Positions 25,095 through 34,302 are shown, counted from the stretch's first letter. The stretch: 40,119 nucleotides of DNA from an uncultured Aquimarina sp. (GCA_947493495.1 CANLRN010000036.1:1-40119), one strand, 5' to 3'. The notes: generated by a model from the letters alone, not told the origin. Numbers and translations are program-made.

Positions 25095-27659
25095 ATGAAA
25101 CACACACTTTTTTTGTTTGGCTTTTTTCTAACTTTTAGCGGATTGATATGTGCTCAGGAAAGTAAGAAAAATGTTCATTATGATGATTTGCCCTTTCCTA
25201 TTTTTTTAACAGAACTAGAGGTTCTTTTTGATGTTAAATTTTCATATAATTCGACCTCTTTTGAAGGGATAAAGATTAGTATAGATAAGGATGTTGTTTC
25301 TTTTTCAGACCTAATCGAAACGGTGTCAAATAGCTATCCAGTTCGGTTTAAAAAGGTAGATGCACGTTATTATGTGGTTACATTAAATGACAATGTAAAC
25401 ATATGCGGGCAAATAATGAATGATAAGGAAGAACCAATGATTGGTGCCACTATCACAAATGGAACTAAAAAAAAAGGTGTTTTGTCTAATGAAAAAGGTT
25501 TTTTCAACATTACGAAAAACAAGCCAACTGATACGCTTACTATTTCTTTCTTAGGGTATAAAACACTTACAATTCCTGTAAGAGACTTTTTCGATAATCA
25601 ATGTAAGACACATATCCTTAAAGAAGAAGGTTTTTTTTTAAATGAAGTCTTAATCAAAGAATATTTAACCGTTGGAATGCAAAAAGAAAGAAGTGGTGCT
25701 GTAAAGATTTCTCCCTCTAATTTAAAAATAATCTCTGGAGTTGCTGAACCAGATGTATTGGATAATATTCAGTTATTACCAGGGATAGAAAGTCCGCTAG
25801 AGACAGCTTCAGGAATTTATATAAGAGGAGGGACACCGGATCAAAACTTAATCCTCTGGGACGGTATCAAGATGTACAATTCTGATCATTTTTTTGGATT
25901 TATTTCCGCATTTAATCCATATATAGTAAAGGATGTTACCATTTTTAAAAGTGGAACAGCATCTATCTATGGTGATAGAATTTCTGGAGTAATAGATATA
26001 AAAACAGAAGATTCAATTCCTAATACTATCAAAGGAGGTGCAGGACTTAATATGACTCATGCTGACGTATTTGTAAAATTTCCTATTTCAAAAAATACAG
26101 GAGTCTTACTCTCGGGCAGAAGTTCTATTACCGGCATAGTAGAGACCCCAACGATTACAGAATATGCCAACAGAGCATTCCAAAACACAGGTATAAGTGA
26201 TAATAGAGCTATTTTTGATTCGCAGTTTTCTGACAATAACGAACAGTTTTATTTTACAGATGTTACTCTAAAAGTGATGACTTCATTTTTAGAAAAACAT
26301 AAGATTTCTTTATCTAATTTGTTTACTCAAAACAATTTAGATTACTCTTTTATGGATAGAGAGTTAGCAGTTTTATCCAGTGATAAGTTGGCAATTAAGA
26401 ATATTGGGGCCAATATAAGTTGGGAAAGTCAATGGAATTCAGATTTTTATACGAAATCACAGGTTTCGTTTTCAGAATATGATTTGGAATATCAAGGAAG
26501 GAATAATCTTTTCGCTCTTGATGAAAGAGTTGTTAAAACAAATACTATAAAAGAAGTAGGTTTTTTATTTCACGCAGGGTGGAAAATGAATTCTCAATTT
26601 GAGTTGTCGGGAGGATACCAGTTGTACAAGGATAAAGTTGATTTTTTGATTGATGATAGTGATACTATTTCTCTTGAAAATAGTCAAAACAGTACGACTC
26701 ATAGTTTATATGGGCAGTTGACATACGGAACAGGAACCTCGTGGCTTATAAATCTAGGTGTCCGAAGTAGTTATTATACATTATTAAATCGGAACTATAT
26801 AGAACCAAGATTTTTTATAGAAAGAAAATTAGGAAAATATTTTAGAATTAATGGATCGGCAGAGGTAAAGAATCAATCAATAAGTCAGATTGTAGAGTTT
26901 GCAACGTTCAATTTTGGGTTGGAAAATCAATTATGGACTTTGGCAGAAGGAGATGATTTTCCATTATTGAGAAGTAATCAATATACTCTGGGAACATTAT
27001 TCAATAGAAAAAACTGGAATATAGAAGTTGATAGTTATTATAAAAAAGTAAACGGACTTTCTTCATTAACAAGTGGTTTTGAAATTATAGAAGAAGTATT
27101 ATCTGATGGAAAAAGTATTTCTAAAGGAGTGGATGTATTAATTAAAAATAAAATAGGAAACTATTCTATCTGGTTAGGATATTCATTTTCGGATACAGAT
27201 TTTACTTTTGGCCAGATCAATAATGGTAGCAGTTTTAAAGGAAACAATGATATCACCCATTCCTTATCCTGGTCTCATGCCTATCAATGGAAAAAAATAC
27301 AGTTTTCGTTAGGGTGGAAATACAGAACAGGGGTACCTTTTACTCCTGTTGCAGAATTTGAATTAACCAATGATGGGTTAGTAGATATTCAATATGAGTC
27401 TTTAAATTCAGGTAAACTCCCCGATTATCATCGGTTAGATTTTTCTATGGTGTATGATTTCAGCTGGTCTAAAAAAAAGGATGCTGTTAAAAGTAGATTA
27501 GGGTTTTCTTTGTTAAATCTCTACCAACAAAAAAACATCCTTAACCGTACATATGTCGGTTTGTTACCTTTTGATGAAAATGATACTTTCAAATTACAAG
27601 AAATTGATAGAATTTCGTTAGGAATTACTCCTAATGTTACTTTCAGAATATATTTTTAA
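25095..27659 (+). CDS. TonB-dependent outer-membrane receptor with STN signalling domain
   Basis: 854 residues. After a signal peptide (to CAQ), an STN-type secretin/TonB N-terminal domain (about 25-95) can contact FecR. A CarboxypepD_reg beta-sandwich (about 100-175; GQIMNDKEEPMIGATI), the plug (NIQLLPGIESPLETASGIYI, with RGGTPDQNLILWDGI) and a C-terminal beta-barrel ending FRIYF follow. This is the typical three-gene sigma/FecR/receptor cassette. No SusD-like gene accompanies it, so a glycan-utilisation role is less likely than siderophore, peptide or other small-ligand uptake; the ligand is unknown. An inverted repeat follows 21 bases after the stop. Confidence 0.92.
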   Translation: MKHTLFLFGFFLTFSGLICAQESKKNVHYDDLPFPIFLTELEVLFDVKFSYNSTSFEGIKISIDKDVVSFSDLIETVSNSYPVRFKKVDARYYVVTLNDNVNICGQIMNDKEEPMIGATITNGTKKKGVLSNEKGFFNITKNKPTDTLTISFLGYKTLTIPVRDFFDNQCKTHILKEEGFFLNEVLIKEYLTVGMQKERSGAVKISPSNLKIISGVAEPDVLDNIQLLPGIESPLETASGIYIRGGTPDQNLILWDGIKMYNSDHFFGFISAFNPYIVKDVTIFKSGTASIYGDRISGVIDIKTEDSIPNTIKGGAGLNMTHADVFVKFPISKNTGVLLSGRSSITGIVETPTITEYANRAFQNTGISDNRAIFDSQFSDNNEQFYFTDVTLKVMTSFLEKHKISLSNLFTQNNLDYSFMDRELAVLSSDKLAIKNIGANISWESQWNSDFYTKSQVSFSEYDLEYQGRNNLFALDERVVKTNTIKEVGFLFHAGWKMNSQFELSGGYQLYKDKVDFLIDDSDTISLENSQNSTTHSLYGQLTYGTGTSWLINLGVRSSYYTLLNRNYIEPRFFIERKLGKYFRINGSAEVKNQSISQIVEFATFNFGLENQLWTLAEGDDFPLLRSNQYTLGTLFNRKNWNIEVDSYYKKVNGLSSLTSGFEIIEEVLSDGKSISKGVDVLIKNKIGNYSIWLGYSFSDTDFTFGQINNGSSFKGNNDITHSLSWSHAYQWKKIQFSLGWKYRTGVPFTPVAEFELTNDGLVDIQYESLNSGKLPDYHRLDFSMVYDFSWSKKKDAVKSRLGFSLLNLYQQKNILNRTYVGLLPFDENDTFKLQEIDRISLGITPNVTFRIYF

Positions 27660-27680
27660 ACCCGCTTTATCCTGCTTTAT

Positions 27681-27814
27681 CAATGTCGTTATGTAAGCTC
27701 AAAAAACATCTATTTTGTCACACTGAGCCTGTCGAAGTGGAATCAAAAACGAAGGTTAGGATGGTCTTCGACAAGCTCAGACTGACAATGAAAAAGCTTA
27801 ACTAAACGACATTG
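27681..27814. repeat. 134-bp MITE-like inverted repeat with CTTCGACAAGCTCAG core
   Basis: The outer ends CAATGTCGTT (27681-27690) and AACGACATTG (27805-27814) are exact inverse copies, extended by TAAGCT/AGCTTA. Inner arms GTCACACTGAGCCTGTCGAA and TTCGACAAGCTCAGACTGAC pair with few mismatches. The 'TCGACAAGCTCAG' core is a hairpin sequence widespread between genes of Bacteroidota. It lies between two convergent genes, where it could also serve as a terminator or transcript-end structure. Confidence 0.7.
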
Positions 27815-27815
27815 G

Positions 27816-28577
27816 TTATTTAGGTATAATGAGATGAGGTACTTCTTGTAGTTTCCAATCAATAACAAGCCCACCAGCTAATGATCGTGCTATTGCTGCT
27901 CCATATAGGTATTCACATAGATAGAGTGCAGCTTCAAAACTCTTGGCTCCGCCAGCAGAAGTAATATATTTTCCATCATGAACAAATAGTACATCTTTTC
28001 TTATATCCAGATTCGGAAACATTTGCCGCATAGTATCAATATCACTGGGAAAAGTAGTAGATACCACATTATTCAGGACTCCAGCTTTGGCCAATACAAA
28101 GGCTCCATCACAATGCGAGGTCATAAATAAAGCTGTCTGATCTACTTTTTTTACAAAGTTAATCATGGCTATATCATCCAAATCAGTATCTAGATGATGT
28201 TCGGCACTTGGGATCACTAAAATATCGATGTTAGGTAAAGAATCCGTTACATAATTATAATCAGGTATAATTTTTAACCCTTCAAAAGTGGTAATAGGAT
28301 CATCTGTATTAGCTACTGTAAAAACATTCATCTGTTTAATGTTTTCTCTGTATTGTGTATGCTGAAAAATATCAAAAGGAGCTGTGAATTCTGTATTATA
28401 CGTACCATCCATGATTAAGAAAGCAACATTATATCGGTTTGGTTCTATAATAGGATAGGTCTTTTTCTTTTGAACAGTTTCAATTTGCGATTCTGGATTT
28501 TTTGTAGGTTGCTCTTTTTTTACTTCTGCACAACTAACTAATACAGAAAGAATGATCATAAAAATTAAATGTTTCAT
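27816..28577 (-). CDS. DJ-1/PfpI family lipoprotein
   Basis: 253 residues. A lipoprotein signal with LVSC (Cys16) and a linker precede a DJ-1/PfpI (ThiJ) domain from about residue 48. The nucleophile elbow MTSHCDGAF gives Cys156. The acidic partner is Glu63 in NTEFTAP, with the GG...SFEAALYLCEYLYG end typical of the GATase1-like transcription-regulator-type subfamily (as in the N-terminus of FtrA/AraC-type proteins). Anchoring a DJ-1 fold by lipid outside the cytoplasm is unusual. Catalytic activity (glyoxalase, chaperone, amidase) is not predictable. It is transcribed with, and directly after, the MFS gene (39-base gap). Confidence 0.85.
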   Translation of the reverse strand: MKHLIFMIILSVLVSCAEVKKEQPTKNPESQIETVQKKKTYPIIEPNRYNVAFLIMDGTYNTEFTAPFDIFQHTQYRENIKQMNVFTVANTDDPITTFEGLKIIPDYNYVTDSLPNIDILVIPSAEHHLDTDLDDIAMINFVKKVDQTALFMTSHCDGAFVLAKAGVLNNVVSTTFPSDIDTMRQMFPNLDIRKDVLFVHDGKYITSAGGAKSFEAALYLCEYLYGAAIARSLAGGLVIDWKLQEVPHLIIPK

Positions 28578-28616
28578 AATAGGAGGTGTCTTAAAATATA
28601 TTTCAGCGAGTTTTGA

Positions 28617-29831
28617 TTAGTTTATTACGGTTTCTTTGATAACTTTTTGTTGTACAATAAACAATAAACAAGTACCAATTGCAGCGATTACAGCCATAAA
28701 AATCCAATTATTCTCATAACCAAAGGCGTTAATAAATTGCATTCCGGAGTTATGTCCCAGGATATGAGCTACAGAAAAAGACATACTGTATAATCCCATA
28801 TAAGCTCCCTGTTTTCCTTTTTTTGCCCTTTCTAAGGCAAAAGCATTTCCGAAAGGAAAAGAAATCATTTCTCCCAGAGTAGCTATAATCATTCCTATAA
28901 TTACGATTCCTGTCCATGGAGTTATAAGCAATAAGACAAAGCTAACCCCTGTAAGTATAAACCCATTCATTATATTTTTAATTTTAGAAAAAGAAATCGA
29001 TTCTAAATATGCAATCAATGGCATTTCAAAAATAAATATTAAAGCTCCGTTTAATGCCAATATGAGTCCGATATTTTTTTCTGAGAGCAAATGTACTTCT
29101 TTATAGTATAATGGTATTGTGGAGAAATATTGAACGAAAATAAACCCAAATAATGTAAGTGCGATCAGAAATAAGATATAAATACCATCACTATATGCCG
29201 GAAGTGGATTCTCTGCTACGATTTCTTTATCTAATACCTTTGCTTTTTTAGGATGGAGTGTTCTGACCATGATAAAACCAGCTACCAGACAAGTAATACC
29301 ATCTATCCAGAACAATCCCGAATACCCAATAGAGGCAATAATTAAGCCTCCTAAGGCAGGTCCCATTGCAAAGCCTAAATTGATCGCTAATCTAATAAAC
29401 GTTAAAGAACGTGTTTTGTTCTCAGGTTTGCTATACGCACTTAATGCCACAAAAAAAGCAGGACGAGCCATATCTGCAATAGCGATCAGTACAAAAAAAC
29501 TAATACAAATACTCCAAAAGGAGGAAAAGTATTGAACGATAAAAAAGGAGATTCCTGTGAGAAGTAATGATCCTAGAATTACCTTATAATACCCTATTTT
29601 ATCACTTAATTTACCACCAATCCATGCACCTAGTAAAGAACCCAACCCATAACTAGTCATTACCCAACCTATCTGCCCTAAAGTAAAGCATAACTCATCA
29701 GAAAGGTATAAGGACAGAAAAGGAATAACCATAGCACCGATCCTGTTCACTAAAGTGATCAATGCTAACCACCAAATTTCTGTAGACAAACCAGAAAAAG
29801 TATCTATATAGTTAAGTAAAAGTTTTTTCAA
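28617..29831 (-). CDS. MFS transporter
   Basis: 404 residues with about twelve membrane segments. The conserved loop between helices 2 and 3 reads GSLLGAWIGGKLSDKIGYYK, the MFS motif A (G-x3-D-R/K-x-G-R/K). Helix 5 contains the GPALGG motif C-like stretch (FAMGPALGGLI) seen in drug exporters of the DHA1 group. It is probably a proton-driven exporter. The substrate is unknown. It is upstream of the DJ-1/PfpI lipoprotein gene on the same strand, suggesting a two-gene unit. The leader to the divergent DUF1684 gene is about 120 bases. Confidence 0.88.
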   Translation of the reverse strand: MKKLLLNYIDTFSGLSTEIWWLALITLVNRIGAMVIPFLSLYLSDELCFTLGQIGWVMTSYGLGSLLGAWIGGKLSDKIGYYKVILGSLLLTGISFFIVQYFSSFWSICISFFVLIAIADMARPAFFVALSAYSKPENKTRSLTFIRLAINLGFAMGPALGGLIIASIGYSGLFWIDGITCLVAGFIMVRTLHPKKAKVLDKEIVAENPLPAYSDGIYILFLIALTLFGFIFVQYFSTIPLYYKEVHLLSEKNIGLILALNGALIFIFEMPLIAYLESISFSKIKNIMNGFILTGVSFVLLLITPWTGIVIIGMIIATLGEMISFPFGNAFALERAKKGKQGAYMGLYSMSFSVAHILGHNSGMQFINAFGYENNWIFMAVIAAIGTCLLFIVQQKVIKETVIN

Positions 29832-29951
29832 TTTTTTGATGACTTATAAATAGCCGATAAAATTAGTCTTTTGTCTAGAAATAGAATATAATTTTCGGGA
29901 ATATTAACCTGTTTATTATGAATGCTTTGTATTTTTGTAAAAAAGTATAGT

Positions 29952-30566
29952 GTGAAGAAATTAACTTTTTTAATACTACTATGTAGCAGTAACTTATTTG
30001 CTCAAGATTCTTTGTTGATAAAGAGAATATTAGTGTTCCAACAAGAGTTGAACAAGGAGTTTGCTTCAGAACAAGAATCACCATTAGCAGCTGTAGATTT
30101 TGAAAAGTTTAAAGAATTAGATTTTTTCGATATCGATACTACTTTTAGTATAGAAGCAAAATTTGTTCGTACACCATACGAAACTCCTTTTATCATGAAG
30201 ACAACAACGAGCAGAGAACCTGTGTATGTAAAATATGGAGAAGCTCATTTTGTATTTCAAGAAAAAGAATGGATATTGAACATCTATCAAAATCAAGGTT
30301 TAAAAACCCAACCAGAATACGAAAACTATCTTTTTCTACCTTTTACAGATCTAACTAATGGAAAAACCACTTATGAAGGTGGACGTTATATAGACCTTAC
30401 AATTCCCGAAAACAATAAAATTTTAATAGATTTTAATATGGCCTATAATCCATATTGTGCGTATAGTGGTAGGTATTCATGCCCGATCCCTCCAGAAGAG
30501 AATCATATGCAGATTGAAATCCCTGTTGGAGTAAAGAAATATAAAAAATATCAGGAAGAAAAATAA
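29952..30566 (+). CDS. DUF1684 domain secreted protein
   Basis: 204 residues from a GTG at 29952 that gives a regular signal peptide (VKKLTFLILLCSSNLFAQ). An ATG at 29922 would add ten residues. The conserved DUF1684 features are visible: YGEAHFVFQEKEWILNIYQN, LFLPFTDLTNGKTTYEGGRY, and the end motif NPYCAYSGRYSCPIPPEEN with its cysteines. Function is unknown; members are small exported proteins. It is convergent with the porin gene across a shared bidirectional terminator. Confidence 0.85.
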   Translation: MKKLTFLILLCSSNLFAQDSLLIKRILVFQQELNKEFASEQESPLAAVDFEKFKELDFFDIDTTFSIEAKFVRTPYETPFIMKTTTSREPVYVKYGEAHFVFQEKEWILNIYQNQGLKTQPEYENYLFLPFTDLTNGKTTYEGGRYIDLTIPENNKILIDFNMAYNPYCAYSGRYSCPIPPEENHMQIEIPVGVKKYKKYQEEK

Positions 30567-30598
30567 AAAAAGCGCTTACCGATTAGTAAACGCTTTTT
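30567..30598. terminator. bidirectional terminator between the DUF1684 gene and the porin gene
   Basis: AAAAAGCG-TTAC and GTAA-CGCTTTTT pair around CGATTA, with A tracts on the left and T tracts on the right, so it can end transcription from both sides. Confidence 0.85.
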
Positions 30599-30619
30599 GA
30601 TATTTTTTGGATACAAAAA

Positions 30620-31750
30620 TTAGAATTTATAGATCGCTCCAAGAACAAAAGAAGAAAGACTTTTTGTAGCATCTCCATCATTATCTAAGAAACTATCTTC
30701 GGATGTACTATCTAATCTTAGTTCTGGTTTTAGGGTTAGATTTCCTATATCATAACTACCTGTAATGGTTGTAGCAAATACGGTACCATCTAATTCATCA
30801 TCAACACCAAAAGGAGATGAAACATCTGTGCCATCTACGACTACCAAACCTCCATTAAACTGTGCAAAAAATTCTCCTCTTAGACCAATACTAAAATTTG
30901 ATGTTGCTTTGTATTGTGGATATAGTGCAACTCCATAAAATCCAGATGCATCACCATCACCTTGATCTTCTGTTGTTAGGTATGTAGCATTAACGCCTAA
31001 GTAGAACTTATCAGATACATCCCATCCTGTAGTTAGATCTGCCTGAAATGTAGGCCCTACTTGTCCAGGTTCACCTTCATTACCGTATCTAAAATTTAGG
31101 TAAGCACTACCATTGTCAGCACTATATCCTACTTGCGCCCCAAATATATAGGTATCAAACGGGTTATTTTCTGTGTAATCTGTAGGATTCATTATAGCAA
31201 CCATAGCAGACCACTGGTCATTAATGGCAAAATCTGCTTTTAACCCTGTGTGAGAAAAAGGTCCGTAAGAGAACATATATGATGTAGAATAGTTAAAATT
31301 TCCTGTTGGAGAAATTACTTCATACCCTAAGTACGTGTTAAAATTACCAAAAGTAAGTTTTACTTTTTCGCTTACATTCCAGTACGCATATAGTTGATTT
31401 ACGATTTGTGCAGAGCCGTCAGAAAGAAATACAGCATCCTCACCTCTTGGACCATATACTAGGTCAGCTACAAAGCCTACTTTTTCACCTTCATAGCCAA
31501 GGATCACATTTGCCATCCCTAATGCAAATCCAGATTGATTGGCAAAAGATGTGCCAGGTGCAGTAGAATTATCATTCTGAGCTCCTAGGTTATATCTAAA
31601 ATATCCATCTACAGATCCATTAACAGAAAAGTTGTCAAACCATTTTTTTTCTTCCTCTTGTGCTAATGATACAAAACTAATGAGTCCTAAAGAAAAAAGA
31701 CATATTTTTTTAAGAAGCATAGTTACCGTTTTCGTTTTCATAATAAACAT
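30620..31750 (-). CDS. outer-membrane porin, bbp2-type beta-barrel
   Basis: 376 residues from the first ATG. Later ATGs at 31741 and within TVTMLLKK give a cleaner signal peptide ending SLAQ, so the true start may be 31741 or about 31720. The rest alternates beta-strand-like stretches (SVNGSVDGYFRYNLG, GFALGMANVILGYEG, KVKLTFGNFNTYLGYEVI) with turns of small residues, and ends in a terminal aromatic residue (LGAIYKF), the usual outer-membrane insertion signal. It matches the putative beta-barrel porin-2 (OmpL-like) family, likely a 14-16-strand pore for small solutes. It is a single-gene unit; an A/T-rich leader with TAGGGTCATG lies upstream. Confidence 0.82.
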   Translation of the reverse strand: MFIMKTKTVTMLLKKICLFSLGLISFVSLAQEEEKKWFDNFSVNGSVDGYFRYNLGAQNDNSTAPGTSFANQSGFALGMANVILGYEGEKVGFVADLVYGPRGEDAVFLSDGSAQIVNQLYAYWNVSEKVKLTFGNFNTYLGYEVISPTGNFNYSTSYMFSYGPFSHTGLKADFAINDQWSAMVAIMNPTDYTENNPFDTYIFGAQVGYSADNGSAYLNFRYGNEGEPGQVGPTFQADLTTGWDVSDKFYLGVNATYLTTEDQGDGDASGFYGVALYPQYKATSNFSIGLRGEFFAQFNGGLVVVDGTDVSSPFGVDDELDGTVFATTITGSYDIGNLTLKPELRLDSTSEDSFLDNDGDATKSLSSFVLGAIYKF

Positions 31751-32217
31751 TAATGTATTAGTTTGTTATTTGATTATTTTTCAGGTGTAAAACTATGTTA
31801 AATTAATGTTACCCCAATAAAAAATAGGGTCATGTGGTTAATTTTTGCTAAAAATGAATTTTATACCCTAAAAAAATTATAGATTAATGTTTATAGAGTA
31901 GTTTTTTGAGAATTTGAAAGCTGATTTTTGTTGGTTTTATGGTTTTTAATAAAAAAAACGTTCTTTTTTTGAACATATCGATAACATTTTATACCAGTAA
32001 AGTTAGAGAGGAAATGATATGTACCGATAGTATGCTTTTATAAAATCTATTTTCAGCTTTAAAATTAGTACAAAAAATGACACTTTACTTCATTTTTTTA
32101 ACAAATTGAAAAAAGTTTAAACCACTTCAATATAACCATAACGATCTTATGCAGAAATTAAGAAAATGACAGTGTTTAGTACCTTTCTTATCTTTATATG
32201 GATATTCTATAGATGTC

Positions 32218-32371
32218 GGTTCTTCATTCTGGTCATATTGACCCTCTGTAAATTTTGGTTTAAAAAAGATAGGTTGTGACAACATTATAGTTTTTTATAA
32301 AACTTCCTCCCTTTAATTCTATGTGATGTGTGTACTAACTGATCTAAAATTGCATCAGTGATAGTAGCTTC
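32218..32371 (-). mobile_element. istB: IS21-family remnant (istB 3' end and right-end-like repeat)
   Basis: On the minus strand 32371-32285 encodes EATITDAILDQLVHTSHRIK and ends KGRKFYKKL. DAILDxLVHxxHRI is the C-terminal signature of the IS21 ATP-binding protein IstB. About 40 bases further on, GAGGGTCAATATGACC recalls the repeated end sequences of IS21 elements (GGGTCA--ATGACC). IstA and most of istB are missing. It is a fossil insertion next to the toxin locus. Confidence 0.55.
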
Positions 32372-32397
32372 ATAGCTTATGTTAATGTCATTTTATT

Positions 32398-32558
32398 ATA
32401 CCAGTTCTGACTTAAAATTATCCACTAAAATTTGATCTTTTTCGTTTATGCTTCAAAATAAAATGTAATCGTAGTTTAGGCTATGCTTGTATTTTCTTTT
32501 TTGCTCAAACAAAAAATACCTGTGTCTTATTTAAGTGTTTTTAAATCAGAACAGGTAT
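32398..32558. repeat. 161-bp MITE-like inverted repeat (E4)
   Basis: The left end ATACCAGTTCTGACTTAAAA and the inverted right end ATACCTGTTCTGATTTAAAA agree in 18 of 20 bases. An inner hairpin AAAATGTAATCGTAG...CTATGCTTGTATTTT forms the centre. The ends relate it to the repeat at 21345, and its core (GTAG...CTATGCTTG) to the one at 17533. Confidence 0.65.
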
Positions 32559-32638
32559 TGGTTATATGAAAGGTTGTTATATTTCAAAGTTAATGATGTA
32601 AGAAATGCTTTCAAAAAAAAAAAGGGTGTATTCCCCTA

Positions 32639-32662
32639 TATGACCTATTTTATTAGGTCATA
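32639..32662. promoter_or_regulatory. perfect 9-bp palindrome before the toxin-locus operon
   Basis: TATGACCTA and TAGGTCATA are exact inverse copies separated by TTTTAT, 51 bases before the ATG at 32714. It could be an operator for a dimeric regulator or a 5'-UTR hairpin. No T tract follows, so a terminator is less likely. Confidence 0.45.
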
Positions 32663-32713
32663 AATCGTACTATTTTTAGCATCTTAATTTTATAACAATT
32701 TAAATATCACACA

Positions 32714-34273
32714 ATGAACAAATCAAAAGTATGGGCTTTGCTGCTATCTGCCCTTTGGGCGCATATTGGGTATACGCAAGAAGAAATCACAAAAGAAATT
32801 TGTGATCAAAAAGCAGAAGTCATATTACAAATCAAAAACGACTTAAAAGAGTATCCTAAAGCAGTGATTGATCAAATGCTAGAATACATCACTCCCTGTG
32901 GAGAACACGATATTTCTAGAACTAGTCCAAAAGCAGCATATGCTAAAGCATTATTGCACTTACAAAATGGAGATTTTGGACTAGTTCATAGGCGTACTTC
33001 AGAGCTAGCACCAGTATATATGTTTAGAGCTAGGAATAATGGATATACACCTGCCATTTTAGATGATATCATCAATGATCTATCTAATAGGTATATCATA
33101 CCAGATCAGCGCATCAATTTCAATACTATGGCTCAAGACCTTGAAGGACTTTTAATTCAGGGCTACAAACCAGATGTTGTACATTATATACTAGGATATA
33201 TCTCTTTAAAAAACTTAACAACTCAGCAAGATTTTACCAGTGAGTCTCTCGCTAGTAAAGCCAAAAATCATTTTGAAAAGAGTAATCTACCTATGGCAAA
33301 ACACTGGCTTGCCATTATGCAATACTTTGGTTACGGTATGCCAGCAAATAGAACAAAGGCATTAGAAATGCTAAACGATAACAATATTTACAATAGTAGA
33401 GTATTAGCTACTTCATTACAAAACCAGAATAACGATTGGATTCCTATTGCAGCAGAAGAACGTCTTGCAGTTATGGATAACTTTACCAACCATTCTATGC
33501 CAACTAATGTAATTGGAGATACAAAAACAGTTTTTGATGGTCACCTTATTGAGTTTGATTGGCTTGGTAAAGGTGTAAAAAGGCATATACCAGTACAACT
33601 TACTATCGAAATTGATAGAGAAGTCACCAGTAGCACTAAAGATATATCATATATATTCAGTATCAATGATATTAATTTTTCTGGGCAAGCTTCGCTAAAA
33701 ACGTACTCTTGGAATCACGGAATTTCTTTTTCAAGCAGCTCTAAATTAGAACTCAAGAAAATGCCTAATTTATTTCAAGATCATACTGACCAAGATGAAC
33801 TTACCTATACCGTACAACAAATCGACTTGCGAGAAACAACAATAAATGGGCAGTTAGCCCTTATCGGTAAACTATCATCATCTAATACCAAAATCAAAGA
33901 ATTACAAGAATTTATACACGCACCTATTCGATTGATTTTATATCCAGAAACTAGTACAGCAAATAACAACACTACTATTGCATTGGCAAATAATACTGCC
34001 AATCTCTCTCTGGATGCCAATTTTGCGACTATAGCTCCAAACCCCATCAGAGATCACTTTACTATTAGCTATACATTGGATATAACAGCAGAGGTAGAAA
34101 TCGCTGTTTTCGACTTTTATGGGCAACAAAAATTAAAAGCACCTACACAGAAAAGTGAAGCAAATACCAAACAGGAGGTTACCATAAATAGTTCGACTCT
34201 TACTAGAGGAACGTATTTGGTGCAGATGATCATCAATGGGCAACCATATTCCAAAACAATAATCAAAGAATAA
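32714..34273 (+). CDS. T9SS type A sorting-domain protein (Sel1-like repeats), first gene of toxin operon
   Basis: 519 residues. A signal peptide (to HIGYTQ) precedes a helical region with a Sel1/TPR-like segment (MAKHWLAIMQYFGYGMPANR followed by TKALEMLND, about residues 193-225). A beta-rich middle follows (270-410). The C-terminus is a T9SS type A sorting domain (APNPIRDHFTISY to TIIKE, about 436-519). The protein is therefore exported to the cell surface. It is 29 bases before the start of the 885-residue secreted toxin candidate, so cotranscription is likely. Its role (delivery partner, surface anchor, or simply cargo) is inferred only from this linkage. Confidence 0.82.
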   Translation: MNKSKVWALLLSALWAHIGYTQEEITKEICDQKAEVILQIKNDLKEYPKAVIDQMLEYITPCGEHDISRTSPKAAYAKALLHLQNGDFGLVHRRTSELAPVYMFRARNNGYTPAILDDIINDLSNRYIIPDQRINFNTMAQDLEGLLIQGYKPDVVHYILGYISLKNLTTQQDFTSESLASKAKNHFEKSNLPMAKHWLAIMQYFGYGMPANRTKALEMLNDNNIYNSRVLATSLQNQNNDWIPIAAEERLAVMDNFTNHSMPTNVIGDTKTVFDGHLIEFDWLGKGVKRHIPVQLTIEIDREVTSSTKDISYIFSINDINFSGQASLKTYSWNHGISFSSSSKLELKKMPNLFQDHTDQDELTYTVQQIDLRETTINGQLALIGKLSSSNTKIKELQEFIHAPIRLILYPETSTANNNTTIALANNTANLSLDANFATIAPNPIRDHFTISYTLDITAEVEIAVFDFYGQQKLKAPTQKSEANTKQEVTINSSTLTRGTYLVQMIINGQPYSKTIIKE

Positions 34274-34302
34274 ATCAATCACATTTTTTTTAAGTATATA
34301 CA

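Larger units (their letters stand above)
31751..32713. other. 963-base gap with IS21 remnant, hairpin repeat and palindrome
   Basis: There is no intact gene. It holds a degraded istB tail with an IS21-like end (32218-32371), an inverted repeat (32398-32558) and a perfect palindrome (32639-32662), each listed separately. Nothing recognisable is seen in 31751-32215. Confidence 0.6.

Noticed and set aside
31806..31832. Third copy of the ATAGGGT block before the porin gene
   Set aside because: It has AAAAATAGGGT, but the second block AGTGTTG at 13 bases is absent, so it is not counted as the same site.
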